DNA from: Blattabacterium cuenoti
GTDB lineage: Bacteria > Bacteroidota > Bacteroidia > Flavobacteriales > Blattabacteriaceae
Direction: 5' to 3'
Length of the DNA stretch: 64,000 nucleotides
Assembly (NCBI RefSeq): GCF_014251375.1
Contig: NZ_CP059187.1
Location: 248,001 to 312,000, forward strand
The notes beneath the pieces were generated by a model. It was not told where the DNA came from. It ran no database searches and worked only from the letters and a program-made list of their open reading frames with translations. Below, one piece after another: positions 1-8,651 of the stretch; position 1 is the first letter of the stretch, and the number at the start of each line of letters is the position of its first letter. The translations under genes and the position numbers were made by a program.

Positions 1-269
1 CCTTCTTGTATAGAAAAATAAGAAGTCAAAAAACGCATAGCAGTTCCAGCATGGTGAATATTGAATACATTAGATGTTTGAATGCTATTTAAACTTTTAT
101 TTAAAACTTCTGTATCCTGGCAATTGGAAAGATTTTCTATGTGAATATCATCGGGATAAATAGCTTTTAAAATTAAAAGACGATTCGAGATACTTTTAGA
201 TCCTGTTATAGATATGGCTCCACATAAATAATTTTTTTTTAGTTTCCGAATAGTAATGTAAGAAGACAT
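1..269 (-). CDS. aroA: 3-phosphoshikimate 1-carboxyvinyltransferase (EPSP synthase), N-terminal part
   Basis: The gene is cut by the left window edge; only about 89 N-terminal codons are present, starting from an ATG at 269. EPSP synthase joins shikimate-3-phosphate and PEP in the chorismate pathway. I translated this stretch by hand. It shows the shikimate-phosphate binding motif GSKSISNR at residues 23-30 and AGTAMRF at about 74-80, both hallmarks of the family. It lies 10 bp downstream of the mazG-like gene and probably belongs to the same minus-strand run as transketolase, whose product erythrose-4-phosphate feeds the same pathway. No frame break is visible in the part seen. Confidence 0.9.
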   Translation of the reverse strand, partial: MSSYITIRKLKKNYLCGAISITGSKSISNRLLILKAIYPDDIHIENLSNCQDTEVLNKSLNSIQTSNVFNIHHAGTAMRFLTSYFSIQE

Positions 270-279
270 ATTAATTAAT

Positions 280-615
280 TTATTTTAGTTTTTCATTATC
301 ATGGTGTCTTTTATGATCTCTTATTTTCTTTTTTTTTAGTTTTTTTTTAAAAGACTCTTCTAAATTAATTCCAGTTTGATTCGCCAAACAAATCAAAACA
401 AATAAGACATCCGATAATTCTTCACCAAGATTTTCATTGTTTTTGCAATTTTTTTTTGGAGATTGTTCTCCATAGTTTCTTGCAATAATTCTAGAAACTT
501 CACCTACTTCTTCAGATAAAAGAATAGTGTTAGTTAATACGTTAAAATAACGGATTCCATGGGTAAGAATCCAATCATGAACTAATTTTTGCAAATCTTT
601 TATTTCCAAATTCAA
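280..615 (-). CDS. MazG-type nucleotide pyrophosphohydrolase
   Basis: This 111-residue all-helical protein belongs to the single-domain MazG/NTP-PPase family, which hydrolyses (often damaged) nucleoside triphosphates to monophosphates and PPi. The metal-binding pattern is visible as E36-x2-E39 followed by E66-x2-D69, then a helix rich in Leu/Val. The C-terminus is Lys/His-rich. The only start available is TTG at 615, overlapping the transketolase stop as TTGA, so it looks translationally coupled to the gene before it. The substrate cannot be deduced from sequence. Confidence 0.82.
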   Translation of the reverse strand: MNLEIKDLQKLVHDWILTHGIRYFNVLTNTILLSEEVGEVSRIIARNYGEQSPKKNCKNNENLGEELSDVLFVLICLANQTGINLEESFKKKLKKKKIRDHKRHHDNEKLK

Positions 616-1595
616 TTATTATTATAGAGGTTTTTTTTTTTAAGTATTCTTTTTACATGATCTATGATTGATTCACGATCTATTTTATATTTACTTAATA
701 ATTCCATTGGTTTTCCACTTTCTCCAAAAGTATCGTTTACTGCTACTATACTTTGATAAATAGGATACTTTTTATTATTAGTAGTAATAATTCTAGAAAT
801 ACTTTCTCCTAATCCTCCTAAATAATTATGTTCCTCTGCAGTGACAACACATTTTGTTTTTTTAATAGAATTTAATATGGTTTTTTCATCTAATGGTTTT
901 ATTGTATGAATATTAATAACTTCACAATTAATTCCTTTTTTTTCGTATAATATTCTAGATGCTTCTAAAGATTCCCATACCAAATGGCCTGTGCTAATAA
1001 TAGTTACATCTTTTCCTTTTTTTAAAAGAATCGCTTTTCCAATTTCAAACTTTTGATTTTCTTCCGTAAAATTAACTACAGAAGGACGTCCAAAACGTAA
1101 ATAAACGGGACCAGAGTAATCAGCAATAGCTAAAGTTGCCGCATAAGTTTGATTGTAATCACAAGTGTTAATAACAGTCATTCCAGGCAACATTTTCATC
1201 ATTCCTATATCTTCCAAACTTTGATGTGTTGCTCCATCTTCACCTAAGGTTAACCCAGAATGAGAAGCACATATTTTTACATTTTTTCGTGAATAAGCTA
1301 TAGACTGACGGATTTGATCATATACGCGAGATGTAGCAAAATTTGCGAATGTTCCAGCAAAAGGAATATATTTTCCAATGCTAAGTCCAGATGCAATGCA
1401 CATCATATTAGCTTCTGCAATTCCAATCTGAAAAAATCGTTCAGGAAATTCTTTGGAAAATTTTTTCATAAATAATGAACTAGTCAAATCAGCACATAAT
1501 ACTACAATTTTTTTATTTTTTCTACCTAATAAAGTCAAAGCATTTCCGAATCCTGCTCTAGTTTCTTTTAATCCTTTATTTTCATATAGTTTCAT
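612..1595 (-). CDS. transketolase, C-terminal (pyrimidine-binding) subunit
   Basis: This 327-residue protein carries the pyrimidine and C-terminal domains of transketolase. The sequence IGIAEANM around residue 61 contains the glutamate that activates thiamine diphosphate, and SHSGLTLGEDGATHQ around 110-125 is the conserved substrate-side segment. Together with the adjacent N-terminal subunit it forms one enzyme that moves two-carbon units between sugar phosphates and makes erythrose-4-phosphate and ribose-5-phosphate precursors. The split into two genes is common in Bacteroidota and archaea. It lies 24 bp downstream of the partner and overlaps the next gene by 4 bp. Confidence 0.93.
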   Translation of the reverse strand: MKLYENKGLKETRAGFGNALTLLGRKNKKIVVLCADLTSSLFMKKFSKEFPERFFQIGIAEANMMCIASGLSIGKYIPFAGTFANFATSRVYDQIRQSIAYSRKNVKICASHSGLTLGEDGATHQSLEDIGMMKMLPGMTVINTCDYNQTYAATLAIADYSGPVYLRFGRPSVVNFTEENQKFEIGKAILLKKGKDVTIISTGHLVWESLEASRILYEKKGINCEVINIHTIKPLDEKTILNSIKKTKCVVTAEEHNYLGGLGESISRIITTNNKKYPIYQSIVAVNDTFGESGKPMELLSKYKIDRESIIDHVKRILKKKNLYNNN

Positions 1596-1619
1596 AATTC
1601 TTATTTTTTTTCTATGATA

Positions 1620-2477
1620 TCAGATTGGGTAATCTCCTAAAGGAGTTTTAGGGAGTTGAGAAAGTGCTTTTTCTAATTCCTCTTGATTAGGAGATTTTCC
1701 ATGCCATATATAATTTCCTTCCATAAAATCTACTCCATACCCCATTTTTGTATATAAAATAATTAAAACTGGTTTTTTTTTTCCAGTTTCATTTTTTGCT
1801 TTTTTTAAAATATTAATGACTTTTTCTATATTGTTTCCTCCTAATTCTTCTAAAACTATCCAATTAAAAGATTCAAATTTTTTTTTAAGATTTCCAAGAG
1901 AAAGAACTTGATCGGTAGGTCCATCTATTTGTACCCCATTATAATCTACAGTAGCTATATAATTATCTATATGATTTGCTCCTGCATATAAAACAGCTTC
2001 CCATATTTGCCCTTCATTTAATTCTCCATCTCCATGTAGGCTGTAAATCAATCTATTAAATTCTTTATTCAATCTTTTTGATATGGCCGCCCCAATTGCT
2101 ACTGACATTCCTTGACCTAAGGATCCAGAAGAGATTCGGATTCCGGGGAGTCCTCTATGTATGGAAGGATGCCCTTGTAAACGAGAATTTAGTTTTCTGA
2201 AAGTTGATAATTCTTTTACAGAAAAAAAACCCGAACGAGCTAACACACTATAATAAACAGGAGAGATATGACCATTTGACAGAAAAAAAAGATCTTCTCC
2301 TTCTCCATCCATAGTAAATTTTTTTGGATTAAAATACATGATTTCTTTATATAAAGCTACCAAGTATTCTGTGCATCCTAATGATCCACCAGGATGACCA
2401 GAATTTGCATTATTTACCATACGTAATATATCTCTTCTTACTTGAGAACATAAATCTTTTAAATCACGTATATTCAT
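1620..2477 (-). CDS. transketolase, N-terminal (thiamine diphosphate-binding) subunit
   Basis: This 285-residue protein is the PP domain of transketolase. GHPGGSLG starts at residue 27. The thiamine-diphosphate/Mg motif GDGELNEGQ lies at 149-157, with a downstream Asn in the VDYNG segment. It is the first gene of a minus-strand run and pairs with the C-terminal subunit immediately downstream. Start is the ATG at 2477. The 116-bp gap to smpB on the opposite strand must hold the promoters of both transcription units; I could not pick out a confident promoter. Confidence 0.93.
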   Translation of the reverse strand: MNIRDLKDLCSQVRRDILRMVNNANSGHPGGSLGCTEYLVALYKEIMYFNPKKFTMDGEGEDLFFLSNGHISPVYYSVLARSGFFSVKELSTFRKLNSRLQGHPSIHRGLPGIRISSGSLGQGMSVAIGAAISKRLNKEFNRLIYSLHGDGELNEGQIWEAVLYAGANHIDNYIATVDYNGVQIDGPTDQVLSLGNLKKKFESFNWIVLEELGGNNIEKVINILKKAKNETGKKKPVLIILYTKMGYGVDFMEGNYIWHGKSPNQEELEKALSQLPKTPLGDYPI

Positions 2478-2593
2478 ATATTTTTTTTTTGAATTTGTTT
2501 TTTTTAGTTTTTATACTGGATATTTTTTTCATATTTTTAATCATATGAATTTTTTGTTAATAAAAAATCAAAACACAAAAATAACAATTAATT

Positions 2594-3019
2594 ATGAGTA
2601 TCCTAAACAGAAAATCGAAATTCAAATATAATTTTTTAGATGAATATGTAGCTGGTATACAATTGCTTGGACATGAAGTTAAAGCTATAAGACAAAATCA
2701 AGCTAATATTACGGAAAGTTTTTGTCAGATAAAAAATGGAGAATTGTATTCCATTAACATGGATATCTCTGAATACAAATTTGGAACCAATTGGAATCAT
2801 CAAAGTAGAAGAGAAAGAAAATTATTATTAAATAAAAAAGAATTAAAAAGAATAGAAAAAAAATTAAAGGATCCAGGACTTACTGTGATTCCCACTAAAT
2901 TATTTATAAATAATAAAGGATATGTAAAATTAAAAATTGTTTTAGCGAAAGGAAAAAAAGTTTACGATAAACGTGAATATATAAGAAAAAAAGATATTTT
3001 TCGTGAATTAAATTCATGA
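2594..3019 (+). CDS. smpB: SsrA-binding protein SmpB
   Basis: SmpB, 141 residues, binds tmRNA and delivers it to stalled ribosomes in trans-translation. The beta-barrel core is recognisable: YNFLDEYVAGIQLLGHEVKAIR at 13-34, a stretch that fits SFCQIKNGELY, and the NWNHQSRRERKLLL segment. The C-terminal tail (KGKKVYDKREYIRKKDIFRE) contains the usual basic DKRE-type motif that becomes helical in the decoding centre. Length is slightly shorter than the common 150-160 residues because the tail is trimmed. The tmRNA gene itself is not in this window. Confidence 0.95.
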   Translation: MSILNRKSKFKYNFLDEYVAGIQLLGHEVKAIRQNQANITESFCQIKNGELYSINMDISEYKFGTNWNHQSRRERKLLLNKKELKRIEKKLKDPGLTVIPTKLFINNKGYVKLKIVLAKGKKVYDKREYIRKKDIFRELNS

Positions 3020-3100
3020 AATAATAAATTCACAAAAAAAAAGATCAGAAATAGAATTACTATTCTATATATTTGTTTATATTCAAACATTTTAAAGGAT

Positions 3101-4606
3101 ATGAAAAACGTAAATTTTTTTATTATTACTTTATTTGCTTTTTTTTCATTTGTTTTTTCTCAATCTCAATATTCTCAGAATAAATGGTCTATAAAAATAA
3201 GATCGCATGATGTTAATTATTATCCTATTATTAAATCTCCATTTAGGTATTTTTTTTATAAAAGAAATAATAGTCTCAATCCTTTTTTTTCAGATATAGA
3301 AATTGTACATCATCTCACTAAAAACATAGGTTTGTATGTTAATGGAACATTAGGAATGGTTGATAATAATAGATGGAAAATAATGGATTCTTTTTTTATA
3401 AAATTCAATCCTGGAATCAATCTTCATCTATTTCCTAAATATAGAATTGATCCTTATTTAATATTAGGTGGTGGATATCATCAATTTAACTATGAAAATA
3501 GCGCATTAAAAGTATCTGTTTCAGATTATTCATATTATTATAATTTAAATCAAAAACATTTTATTCTGTTAGATGGAGGAGTAGGAATGAATTTATGGGT
3601 TGTTTCTAATGTTGGGGTGAATCTTCAAAGTACTTACAATCATATTCTCACAACTCCTACTCCTTTTATTGCTGAAGCAAAAGAAGATTTTTTGAATTTT
3701 TGGGACCATTCTATGGGACTCGTATTTCGTTTTGGAAATAGTCATTCCAAAAAAAAAGAGAAAGGAATTTATTCTTCTGATTCTACAGTAGTAAAAGAAG
3801 AAGAAGAAAAAGAGAAAGGAGTTTCTTCTTCTGATTCTACAGTAGTAAAAGAAGAAAAAGAAAAAGAGAAAGGAGTTTCTTCTTCTGATTCTACAGTAGT
3901 AAAAGAAGAAGAAGAAAAAGAGAAAGGAGTTTCTTCTTCTGATTCTACAGTAGTAAAAGAAGAAGAAGAAAAAGAGAATAATCTTATTGAAGAGAATTCT
4001 GAAGAAGAAGAAAAGGATACAAATTGCTGTGAAGAGATTCTTGATCAAGATCAAGATCAAGATGGAATTTTAGATAAATATGATTTCTGTCCTGATCAAT
4101 TTGGATTAAAAAAATTTAATGGATGTCCTGATACAGATTCCGATAATATCCCTGATCATGAAGATAAGTGCCCGAAAAAATTTGGATTAAAAAAATTTAA
4201 TGGATGTCCTGATACTAGAACTACTAGAACTACTACTAGTAGAACTAGAAAAATAAGTTCTTCTAATAAATCTAATAAAAATATAATTTTAAAACCTATT
4301 TTATTTAAGTTTGGTCAACCGACATTATCTTCTCATTCAAGATCCATTATTAATGAAATTGCTGTAATTATGACAAAAAGGCTTCCTCATTCTAAATTTT
4401 ATATAAATGGATGTACAGATGATTCTGGTAAAAATTCTTTCAATAAAGCTTTATCCCTGAAAAGAGCTAAATGTGTATTTGAAGCTTTGAAATCCAAAGG
4501 GATTTCTCCTTATAGAATGAAAATAAGAGGATTGGTAAAATGTAAGAGTATAAAAAATGATAAAGGAAGACGTGTTGATATAGTTGTGATTCAAACTCCA
4601 AAGTAA
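3101..4606 (+). CDS. OmpA-family outer membrane protein with TSP3-like repeats and an internal tandem repeat
   Basis: This 501-residue envelope protein begins with a signal peptide (residues 1-20, hydrophobic and Phe-rich). An outer-membrane barrel-like region follows to about 215, with alternating aromatic strands and glycine turns. Residues 219-290 are four copies of an 18-residue acidic/basic repeat. Residues 314-371 hold Asp-rich TSP3-like calcium repeats, each ending in FNGCPDT. Residues about 397-501 form an OmpA peptidoglycan-binding domain, with D440 in GCTDDSG and the terminal GRRVDI. The usual GHTD is GCTD here. It probably tethers the outer membrane to peptidoglycan. An AAAGGA box lies just before the ATG. 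Confidence 0.88.
   Translation: MKNVNFFIITLFAFFSFVFSQSQYSQNKWSIKIRSHDVNYYPIIKSPFRYFFYKRNNSLNPFFSDIEIVHHLTKNIGLYVNGTLGMVDNNRWKIMDSFFIKFNPGINLHLFPKYRIDPYLILGGGYHQFNYENSALKVSVSDYSYYYNLNQKHFILLDGGVGMNLWVVSNVGVNLQSTYNHILTTPTPFIAEAKEDFLNFWDHSMGLVFRFGNSHSKKKEKGIYSSDSTVVKEEEEKEKGVSSSDSTVVKEEKEKEKGVSSSDSTVVKEEEEKEKGVSSSDSTVVKEEEEKENNLIEENSEEEEKDTNCCEEILDQDQDQDGILDKYDFCPDQFGLKKFNGCPDTDSDNIPDHEDKCPKKFGLKKFNGCPDTRTTRTTTSRTRKISSSNKSNKNIILKPILFKFGQPTLSSHSRSIINEIAVIMTKRLPHSKFYINGCTDDSGKNSFNKALSLKRAKCVFEALKSKGISPYRMKIRGLVKCKSIKNDKGRRVDIVVIQTPK
3755..3970 (+). repeat. four tandem copies of a 54-bp in-frame repeat inside the ompA-like gene
   Basis: Four head-to-tail units of exactly 54 bp (18 codons) run from 3755 to 3970, with six bases of a fifth unit following. 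The encoded unit is K-E-K-G, then V-S or I-Y, then SSDSTVV, then KEEEE or KEEKE. Copies 3 and 4 are identical by eye, copy 2 differs at one codon and copy 1 at two. Because the unit is a multiple of three, copy-number change would alter linker length without breaking the frame. Confidence 0.95.
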
Positions 4607-4607
4607 G

Positions 4608-4639
4608 AAAAAAACCTCTTGATCAAGAGGTTTTTTTTT
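4608..4639 (+). terminator. rho-independent terminator between ompA-like gene and tatC
   Basis: A perfect palindrome (arms AAAACCTCTTGA and TCAAGAGGTTTT, 4611-4634) is followed by a run of T. It is preceded by a run of A, so it can terminate transcription from both directions. It sits between two convergent genes and overlaps the last codons of tatC, whose stop is at 4623-4625. Confidence 0.85.
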
Positions 4640-5471
4640 CTTTTTTTTTTGTTTTAGAGTAGAATAGAGAGAAAGAAATAGAAATACTTAGTTGATAAAG
4701 AATCATCATAGGAATCAAAACAATTATTGTACTTAGAATATCTCCAGGAGTAATGGCAGAAGAAATAATTAACATGATAAAAAAAGCATGTTTTCTATAT
4801 TTTTTTAAAAAAGAATAAGATAACAATTCTATTTTCGTTAAAAAATAGATAAATATTGGAAATAAGAAAGTGATTCCCATAGATAATATAGAATGCATTA
4901 TCAATGAGATATAATCTGACAAATCAAATATATTCTTTGGAAATGAACTGATTCTAAAAGAATATCCAAAATGAATTAAAAATGGACATAATATAAAATA
5001 TCCGAAAAGAACTCCTAATAAAAAAAGTAAGGTAACCGTTGTAATAATTTGTCTAGAATATTTTTTTTCATTTTCAGAAAGTGCAGGTCTTATGAATTTC
5101 CAAAATTCGTAAAAAATATAAGGAAAAGACAAAATAATTCCTCCTATGAAACAAGTCCATATGTACATATTAAATTGACCGAATATTTTTCTATTTTGGA
5201 TTTCCAGTTTTTTTTTCAAAAAAGAAACGGTTTTTTTTTTGTAAAAAAAATTTTCTAGTTTCGAAAAAATTCGATACGTAATAAAATCTGTTTTTGCAGG
5301 ACCAAAAAGAATATCATCGAATACAATAGATTTATTGTTCATCAAAAAAATAGTCGCGATAATAATCGCGAATAGGCTATGAATCACATGAGTTCTTAAC
5401 TCTTCAATATGTTCCAAAAATGGCATTTCTTTTTTTTCATATTTTCTTATATTTTTACCTTTTCTTATCAA
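4623..5471 (-). CDS. tatC: Sec-independent protein translocase TatC
   Basis: TatC, 282 residues, is the core membrane subunit that recognises twin-arginine signal peptides. The N-terminal FLEHIEELR motif is diagnostic. Six hydrophobic segments follow, including the conserved FxFWKFIRPAL region (FYEFWKFIRPALSENE) on the second cytoplasmic loop. The long reading frame starts with TTG at 5471. An ATG at 5426 gives a protein starting MPFLEHIEEL. I kept the longer form because a lysine-rich leader before this motif is common in Flavobacteriia, but the start is uncertain. No tatA gene is visible nearby. Confidence 0.9.
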   Translation of the reverse strand: MIRKGKNIRKYEKKEMPFLEHIEELRTHVIHSLFAIIIATIFLMNNKSIVFDDILFGPAKTDFITYRIFSKLENFFYKKKTVSFLKKKLEIQNRKIFGQFNMYIWTCFIGGIILSFPYIFYEFWKFIRPALSENEKKYSRQIITTVTLLFLLGVLFGYFILCPFLIHFGYSFRISSFPKNIFDLSDYISLIMHSILSMGITFLFPIFIYFLTKIELLSYSFLKKYRKHAFFIMLIISSAITPGDILSTIIVLIPMMILYQLSISISFSLFYSKTKKKEKKTS

Positions 5472-5553
5472 GAGAAAATTGATATTCTTATATTCTTTAA
5501 CTTTAGATTATTAAGATAATGAAAAAAATAAACCCAAAAACAGGTTATATGAT

Positions 5554-6582
5554 ATGAAATGCGGAATTGTTGGGCTTCCAAATATCGGTAAATCAACACT
5601 TTTTAACCTACTTTCTAATTCTAATAAAGCTTTATCAGAAAATTTTCCTTTTTGTACCATAGAACCCAATTATGGAATTACAAATGTTCCAGATAAAAGA
5701 TTATATGAACTAAAGAAAATTATTAATCCAATGAAAGTAATTCCATACAAAATAAAAATTGTAGATATTGCTGGATTAATTAAAGGATCACATAAAGGAG
5801 ATGGATTAGGAAATAAATTTTTATCTCATATTCGGGAAACGAATGTCATTATTCATATGATCCGTTTTTTCGATGATGCAAGTGTTCTTCACATGGAGGG
5901 ATCTATAAATCCCATTCGTGATAAAGAGATTCTAGATTTAGAATTACAGTTAAAAGATTTTGAAACAATAGAAAAAATCTTGAAAAGAAATAAAAATATA
6001 AATAATAAATCTTCAATGTTATTGAAAAAAATTATTTCTTTTTTAGAAAAAGGAAAAAATATTAGAATGTTTCCATTTAAAAAAAATGAAAAAGAATACA
6101 TAAAAGATTTACATTTATTAACCGTAAAACCTGTTATTTATGTATGTAATGTAAAAAATGAAAATGAAAAAGAGAATCATTCTTCCATGATAAAAAAAAT
6201 AGGAGAAAAAGAAAAATCGAAGACAATAGTTTTATCACTAAAAAAAGAATCCAAAAAGAATTATTTTATTAACACAGAATCTGGAATTAATAAGTTGATA
6301 AAAGAAGCATACAAACTGTTGAATTTAAAAACTTTTTTTACAATAGGAAAAGAAGAAATTTGCGGATGGGCTATTCCAAATAACTATACCGCTTACCAAG
6401 CTTCTTCTATCATTCATACAGATTTCAAAAAAGGATTTCTTTTTGCAGAAGTAGTTCATTATAAAGATTTTATTCAACATGAATCTTTAGAAAAAGCGAA
6501 AAAGGAAGGTAAAATGTTTTTATCAGGAAAAAATTCTATCCTTCAAGATGGAGATATCATTCATTTCCGATTCAAAAAGTGA
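5554..6582 (+). CDS. ychF: ribosome-binding ATPase YchF (Obg family)
   Basis: YchF, 342 residues, is an Obg-type P-loop NTPase that prefers ATP and binds ribosomes. Visible features are the P-loop GLPNIGKST at 7-15, the G3 segment DIAGLIKGSHKGDGLG at about 72-87, a central coiled-coil insertion, and a C-terminal TGS domain from about 255 (FFTIGKEEICGWAI, then a final FRFKK). The family is usually about 363 residues; the shortening is in the central helical insertion. The stop abuts the convergent M42 peptidase gene. Confidence 0.94.
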   Translation: MKCGIVGLPNIGKSTLFNLLSNSNKALSENFPFCTIEPNYGITNVPDKRLYELKKIINPMKVIPYKIKIVDIAGLIKGSHKGDGLGNKFLSHIRETNVIIHMIRFFDDASVLHMEGSINPIRDKEILDLELQLKDFETIEKILKRNKNINNKSSMLLKKIISFLEKGKNIRMFPFKKNEKEYIKDLHLLTVKPVIYVCNVKNENEKENHSSMIKKIGEKEKSKTIVLSLKKESKKNYFINTESGINKLIKEAYKLLNLKTFFTIGKEEICGWAIPNNYTAYQASSIIHTDFKKGFLFAEVVHYKDFIQHESLEKAKKEGKMFLSGKNSILQDGDIIHFRFKK

Positions 6583-7671
6583 TCAATTTTTATTTTTACG
6601 TTTTGAGTTAATCTCTTTTAAAGTTTCAAAAATTAATTGTACAGTTTTCTCTACGTCTTTTTTGTGTACCATTTCTACTGTAGTGTGCATATATCTAAGA
6701 GGAATAGAAATTAAAGAGGATACAACTCCCTTATTTGAATAAGCAAAAGCATCTGCATCTGTTCCAGTAGATCTAGATGAAACTAAACGTTGAAAATATA
6801 TTTTTTTACTTTTAGCAGTATGTATAATAAGCTCTCTAAGGTCTTTTTGTATTGAAGGAGCATATACAATAACAGGTCCTTTTCCACATCTAATATCTCC
6901 TAGTACTTTTTTATCAACCATAGGAGTAGAAGTATCATGTGTGACATCCGTAACTATAACCATATTAGGTTTAATAGCATTAGAAATCATTTTAGCTCCT
7001 TTTAAACCAATTTCTTCTTGAACAGAATTCACAAAATACAAACCAAATTCAAAATTTTCTCTATATTTCTTTATCATTTTTGCCACTTCAGCAATTATAA
7101 ATCCACCTATTTTATTATCTAATGCTCTGCATACAAAATAATTTTTATTCATAAGAAAAAATTTATCAGGATAAGTAATCAGACAACCTACATGAACACC
7201 CATTTTTTCTACTTCTCTTTTATCAAAAGCTCCTATATCTACAAATATATTATCAATATTAGGTTTTTTTTCATCTGAAGATTTTCTTGTATGAATAGCT
7301 GGCCAACCAAAAACTCCATCTACATATCCATTTTCTGTATGGATAATGACTCGTTTAGATGGAGCTATCTGATGATCTGATCCTCCATTACGAGAGACAT
7401 AAATTATTCCATTTTCCGTGATATAATTCACATACCAAGAGATTTCATCAGCATGTGCTTCTATAATTAATTTATATGAAGAACTCGGATTTATGATTCC
7501 TACAACTGTTCCATATAAATCAGTTTCTATTTTTTCTACATAAGGACTGATGTATTTTTTCCACACTTCTTGTCCTTTATTTTCATCTCCTGCTGGAGAG
7601 AAAGTATTCAAATAGATTTCAAGAAATTTCATAGAAACTTCACTTATTGAATAAAAATTTTTTTCTTTCAT
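6583..7671 (-). CDS. M42-family glutamyl aminopeptidase/endoglucanase-like metallopeptidase
   Basis: This 362-residue protein matches M42 aminopeptidases (FrvX/CelM type), dinuclear-metal enzymes that trim peptides and form large tetrahedral assemblies. Putative metal ligands are H73 in EAHADE, the Asp of RALDNK near 190, the Glu pair of VQEEIG near 222, the Asp of TDVTHD near 248 and the His of YMHTTVE near 327. All are present, so the enzyme looks active. It follows dapF on the same strand after 18 bp. Its physiological substrate is unknown; peptide recycling is a reasonable guess. Confidence 0.88.
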   Translation of the reverse strand: MKEKNFYSISEVSMKFLEIYLNTFSPAGDENKGQEVWKKYISPYVEKIETDLYGTVVGIINPSSSYKLIIEAHADEISWYVNYITENGIIYVSRNGGSDHQIAPSKRVIIHTENGYVDGVFGWPAIHTRKSSDEKKPNIDNIFVDIGAFDKREVEKMGVHVGCLITYPDKFFLMNKNYFVCRALDNKIGGFIIAEVAKMIKKYRENFEFGLYFVNSVQEEIGLKGAKMISNAIKPNMVIVTDVTHDTSTPMVDKKVLGDIRCGKGPVIVYAPSIQKDLRELIIHTAKSKKIYFQRLVSSRSTGTDADAFAYSNKGVVSSLISIPLRYMHTTVEMVHKKDVEKTVQLIFETLKEINSKRKNKN

Positions 7672-7689
7672 ATTTTTTTATATTACAAA

Positions 7690-8523
7690 TCAAACAATGA
7701 TACATCCTTCAAATATAAATTGAACAGAACCAGTCAAATAAATTTCTTTATATTCATTCTGTATTTTTTTAAATGAAACCCATAATTTTCCTCCCAAAGT
7801 CTGTACTAAAAAAGAATTAGATATCCCGCTGCTACTACTATTAATATTTTTTTTAAACTGAATTCTCTCCATTTCATATGCTGCAATTACAGATGCTACA
7901 ACTCCAGTTCCACAGGATAAAGTTTCGTTTTCTACACCTCTTTCATAGGTTCTAACTTCTAAAGTATTAGAATTAAGTACTTTTACAAAATTAACATTTA
8001 CCCCACCTATTTTAGAATAATGCTTCTGAAATCGTATCATTCTACCTTTTTTGTAAACATCTATTTTTTTGATGTCTTTTTCTACAAAAAAAATATGATG
8101 TGGAGATCCTGTATTTAAAAAGACATGATTAGAATTAACTTTTATCATATTTTTATTTACATCAATTAATTTCAATGAAACTAAATCCTTATTTTGAATT
8201 ATTCCATAATGATATCCATCTACAGCTCTAAAATAGATTTCATTTCCTTTCGGAATTTTTAATTTCTTTGAAAAAGAAACGGCACAACGCCCCCCATTCC
8301 CACACATTGTACTTTCTTTTCCGTCAGAATTATAATACTTCATATAAAAATCACTTTTGGAATCATTTTGAATGAAAATGATTCCATCTGCGCCAATTCC
8401 AAAATGTCTATCACACAATTTTTTCATAAAGAAATGATTTTTTTCCTGTATTTTATTGTTTCGAATATCTATCAAAATGAAATCATTTCCAGTTCCTTGA
8501 AACTTTAAAAAATCTATTTTCAT
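7690..8523 (-). CDS. dapF: diaminopimelate epimerase
   Basis: DapF, 277 residues, converts LL- to meso-diaminopimelate, the precursor of lysine and of the peptidoglycan cross-link residue. The two catalytic cysteines are visible: C74 in CGNGGRC and C204 in LSCGTGV. The N-terminal GTGNDF at 10-15 is also typical. This agrees with the meso-DAP-type MurE in the same window. Start is ATG at 8523. The gene is divergent from the DegP-type protease gene. Confidence 0.95.
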   Translation of the reverse strand: MKIDFLKFQGTGNDFILIDIRNNKIQEKNHFFMKKLCDRHFGIGADGIIFIQNDSKSDFYMKYYNSDGKESTMCGNGGRCAVSFSKKLKIPKGNEIYFRAVDGYHYGIIQNKDLVSLKLIDVNKNMIKVNSNHVFLNTGSPHHIFFVEKDIKKIDVYKKGRMIRFQKHYSKIGGVNVNFVKVLNSNTLEVRTYERGVENETLSCGTGVVASVIAAYEMERIQFKKNINSSSSGISNSFLVQTLGGKLWVSFKKIQNEYKEIYLTGSVQFIFEGCIIV

Positions 8524-8651
8524 TTCATAATCTGAATAAGAAAAAAACGAAGTTACTATTATTTTTTTTTAAAAAAGTTGAATTTTAAAATTCATTAAAT
8601 TTTTATATATTTTTGTGCATACTGAAAAAAAACTTTTCATGTTCTATTATT

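Noticed and set aside
3051-3068. Seven-bp hairpin after smpB as a terminator
   Set aside because: A/T-only stem with no following T-run; weak.
3755-3970. Regular repeats that could suggest a CRISPR array
   Set aside because: Units are contiguous with no spacers and encode protein in one frame.
3593-4060. Open minus-strand frame opposite the ompA-like repeats, rich in Phe and Arg-Arg
   Set aside because: It is the mirror of the 54-bp in-frame repeats, has low complexity, and lies wholly inside a well-supported gene.
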